Shown here piece by piece: positions 4,846 through 6,002 of a stretch of 6,002 bases of DNA. The position numbers and the translations under genes are program-made. The stretch is taken from assembly GCA_005883655.1 (NCBI GenBank), contig VBDA01000231.1, forward strand, positions 1 through 6,002, given 5' to 3'. This DNA comes from Betaproteobacteria bacterium (lineage in GTDB: Bacteria > Pseudomonadota > Gammaproteobacteria > Burkholderiales > Casimicrobiaceae). The notes below the pieces were generated by a model that searched no databases, had not been told where the DNA came from, and saw only the letters and a program-made list of their open reading frames with translations. Within the stretch, counting starts at the first letter, position 1. Every line of letters begins with the position of its first letter.

Positions 4846-6002
4846 ATGATTATTCGTCGTGTCAACCTGCGCAGCATTGCGAACGCAGTCATCGGCTTCG
4901 CCGCATTGCTCGTCTGCGGCATCGCCGCCGCCGATCCGCCCGCCCGCGTCGCGAGATTGGCGAACATCGGCGGGGCGGTTAGCTTTTCACCCGCGGGCGA
5001 AGAAGAATGGACATACGCGACGCCCAATCGGCCGCTGATCACCGGGGACAGGGTTTGGGCGGATGCGGGTGCGCGTGCCGAGCTTCAGATCGGCTCGCTT
5101 GCGGTCCGCCTCGGCAGCCAGACCAGCGTTACGATTCTCAACCTCGACGATCGTGTGGCGCAGTTTCAGTTGGCGCAGGGCGCGCTCAACGTGCGCGTAC
5201 GGCGCATCGATCCGGGTCAGACGATCGAGATCGACACGCCGCTGCTCGCGTTCTCACTACGGCGGCCAGGCGATTATCGGATCGACGTCGATGCGACGAG
5301 CGCGGCGACGACCGTGGCGGTCAGAAGCGGCGAAGGCGAGGTATATGGCGAAGGCGCGGCATACGTCATCAGCGCTCGCCAGTGGTATCGCTTCGCCGAT
5401 TCGGGCCTTCGCGACTACCAGTACGATGCGCTCCCGCCGCCCGATGCGTTCGACAACTGGGCGCGGGACCGCGATCGGCGCCAGGACAATCCGGTCGCCG
5501 CCCGCTATGTCTCGCCGGACGTCATCGGCTACTCCGACCTCGACGATTATGGAACCTGGAGTGTGGTCGAGGGCTATGGCAACGTCTGGGTGCCGACCTC
5601 GGTGGCGAGCGACTGGGCACCGTATCACCATGGACACTGGACCTGGATCGAGCCGTGGGGCTGGACCTGGGTCGACGATGCACCTTGGGGGTTCGCGCCT
5701 TTTCACTACGGTCGCTGGGCCTATGCGCGCCAGCGGTGGTGCTGGGTGCCCGGCCCGGTCCGTGCGCGACCTGTCTACGCGCCGGCGCTGGTCGCCTTTG
5801 TCGGCGGCAATAATTTCCGGATTTCGGTTGGCGCCGGCGAGCCGTCGCGCGGCGTTGCATGGTTCCCGCTTGCGCCCGGCGAAGTTTATCGGCCCGCCTA
5901 CCGCGTCAGCCGCGACTACTTTACCAACGTCAACGTCAGCAACACCAACGTCAGCAATACCTACGTCACGAATGTCTACAACAGGCCCGACGCGGCCAAC
6001 AG
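4846..6002 (+). CDS. Exported FecR-domain / DUF6600 family protein (3' part outside window)
   Basis: The frame is open from ATG 4846 to the right edge, 385 codons. Residues 1-29 form a signal peptide: basic start MIIRRVNLR, hydrophobic core, probable cleavage after IAAA. Residues about 33-170 resemble a FecR-type beta domain: RVARLANIGGAVSFSPAG, then ITGDRVWADAGARAELQIG, the line VRLGSQTSVTILNLDD, then QLAQGALNVRVR and IDTPLLAFSLRRPGDYRI. The typical FecR pieces (ITxGDRVxT, A.L.f.DGs..RL...T.l, G.v.v.v, v.TP.a...) are all recognisable. Residues about 225-305 are rich in Trp, Tyr, Gly and His (WAPYHHGHW, PWGWTWVDDAPWGFAPFHYG, RWCWVPGP), characteristic of DUF6600. From residue 361 there is an Asn/Val/Thr repeat. 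In this family the remainder is usually a polar, proline- or charge-rich tail. There is no membrane anchor beyond the signal peptide, so it is probably periplasmic or surface-associated rather than a sigma-factor regulator like FecR itself. Its function is unknown. Confidence 0.88.
   Translation, partial: MIIRRVNLRSIANAVIGFAALLVCGIAAADPPARVARLANIGGAVSFSPAGEEEWTYATPNRPLITGDRVWADAGARAELQIGSLAVRLGSQTSVTILNLDDRVAQFQLAQGALNVRVRRIDPGQTIEIDTPLLAFSLRRPGDYRIDVDATSAATTVAVRSGEGEVYGEGAAYVISARQWYRFADSGLRDYQYDALPPPDAFDNWARDRDRRQDNPVAARYVSPDVIGYSDLDDYGTWSVVEGYGNVWVPTSVASDWAPYHHGHWTWIEPWGWTWVDDAPWGFAPFHYGRWAYARQRWCWVPGPVRARPVYAPALVAFVGGNNFRISVGAGEPSRGVAWFPLAPGEVYRPAYRVSRDYFTNVNVSNTNVSNTYVTNVYNRPDAAN
5932..5976 (+). 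repeat. 15-bp imperfect coding tandem repeat (N-V-S-N-T units)
   Basis: Three 15-bp units, 5932-5946, 5947-5961 and 5962-5976, encode NVSNT, NVSNT and YVTNV. The first two differ at a single base (AAC/AAT). It lies within the DUF6600 protein, just after its aromatic-rich region, and may continue beyond the window as further NV/TN repeats. Confidence 0.7.

Noticed and set aside
3156..5042. Minus-strand open frame of 628 codons across the C-terminal flavoprotein piece and the intergenic region
   Set aside because: It has antisense shadow composition, runs through the start of the FecR/DUF6600 gene, and has no recognisable domain. The opposite strand carries clear family motifs.
5007..5813. Plus-strand open frame of 268 codons within the FecR/DUF6600 gene
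   Set aside because: It is the shifted frame of a clear FecR-domain coding sequence; the Arg/Gly/Leu-rich product is a shadow.

Overview
This window is high-GC DNA (by eye a little above 60% G+C) with proteobacterial gene content. A LivK-type periplasmic binding protein, a very large GltD-like/ferredoxin-reductase-like flavoprotein and a FecR/DUF6600 exported protein together fit a Burkholderiales-like betaproteobacterium or a related alphaproteobacterium. The sequence alone does not settle the taxon. No tRNA, rRNA, CRISPR array, transposase or integrase is visible.

Layout. (i) 1-839, minus strand: the first 279 codons of an ABC-transporter substrate-binding protein of the branched-chain amino acid type, cut by the left edge. 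(ii) 840-1125: divergent intergenic region with a possible promoter for the minus-strand gene. (iii) 1126-4571, plus strand: one ancestral gene for a multi-domain flavoprotein of about 1,150 residues, now split over three reading frames by two breaks, near 3215-3223 and near 3438-3441. Its parts are a helical N-terminal extension, a cysteine-rich GltD-like iron-sulfur region, a two-nucleotide-site pyridine-nucleotide oxidoreductase core, and a C-terminal ferredoxin-reductase/PyrK-like module with a terminal cysteine cluster. (iv) 4572-4845: intergenic region with a 24-bp imperfect tandem repeat that duplicates the stop codon, a hairpin, and a terminator-like hairpin plus T run just before the next gene. 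(v) 4846-6002, plus strand: a FecR-domain/DUF6600 exported protein, cut by the right edge.

The three genes show no obvious shared pathway. The transporter gene is divergent from the flavoprotein, and the FecR/DUF6600 gene has its own strong ribosome binding site and is separated by about 270 bp. The point most worth following up is the flavoprotein. Its architecture looks like the two subunits of an Nfn/SudAB-type NAD(P)H:ferredoxin transhydrogenase joined in one chain, and it carries two same-direction frame breaks. These could be pseudogenisation, assembly error or, less likely, recoding. I do not see convincing evidence of a wholly new system.
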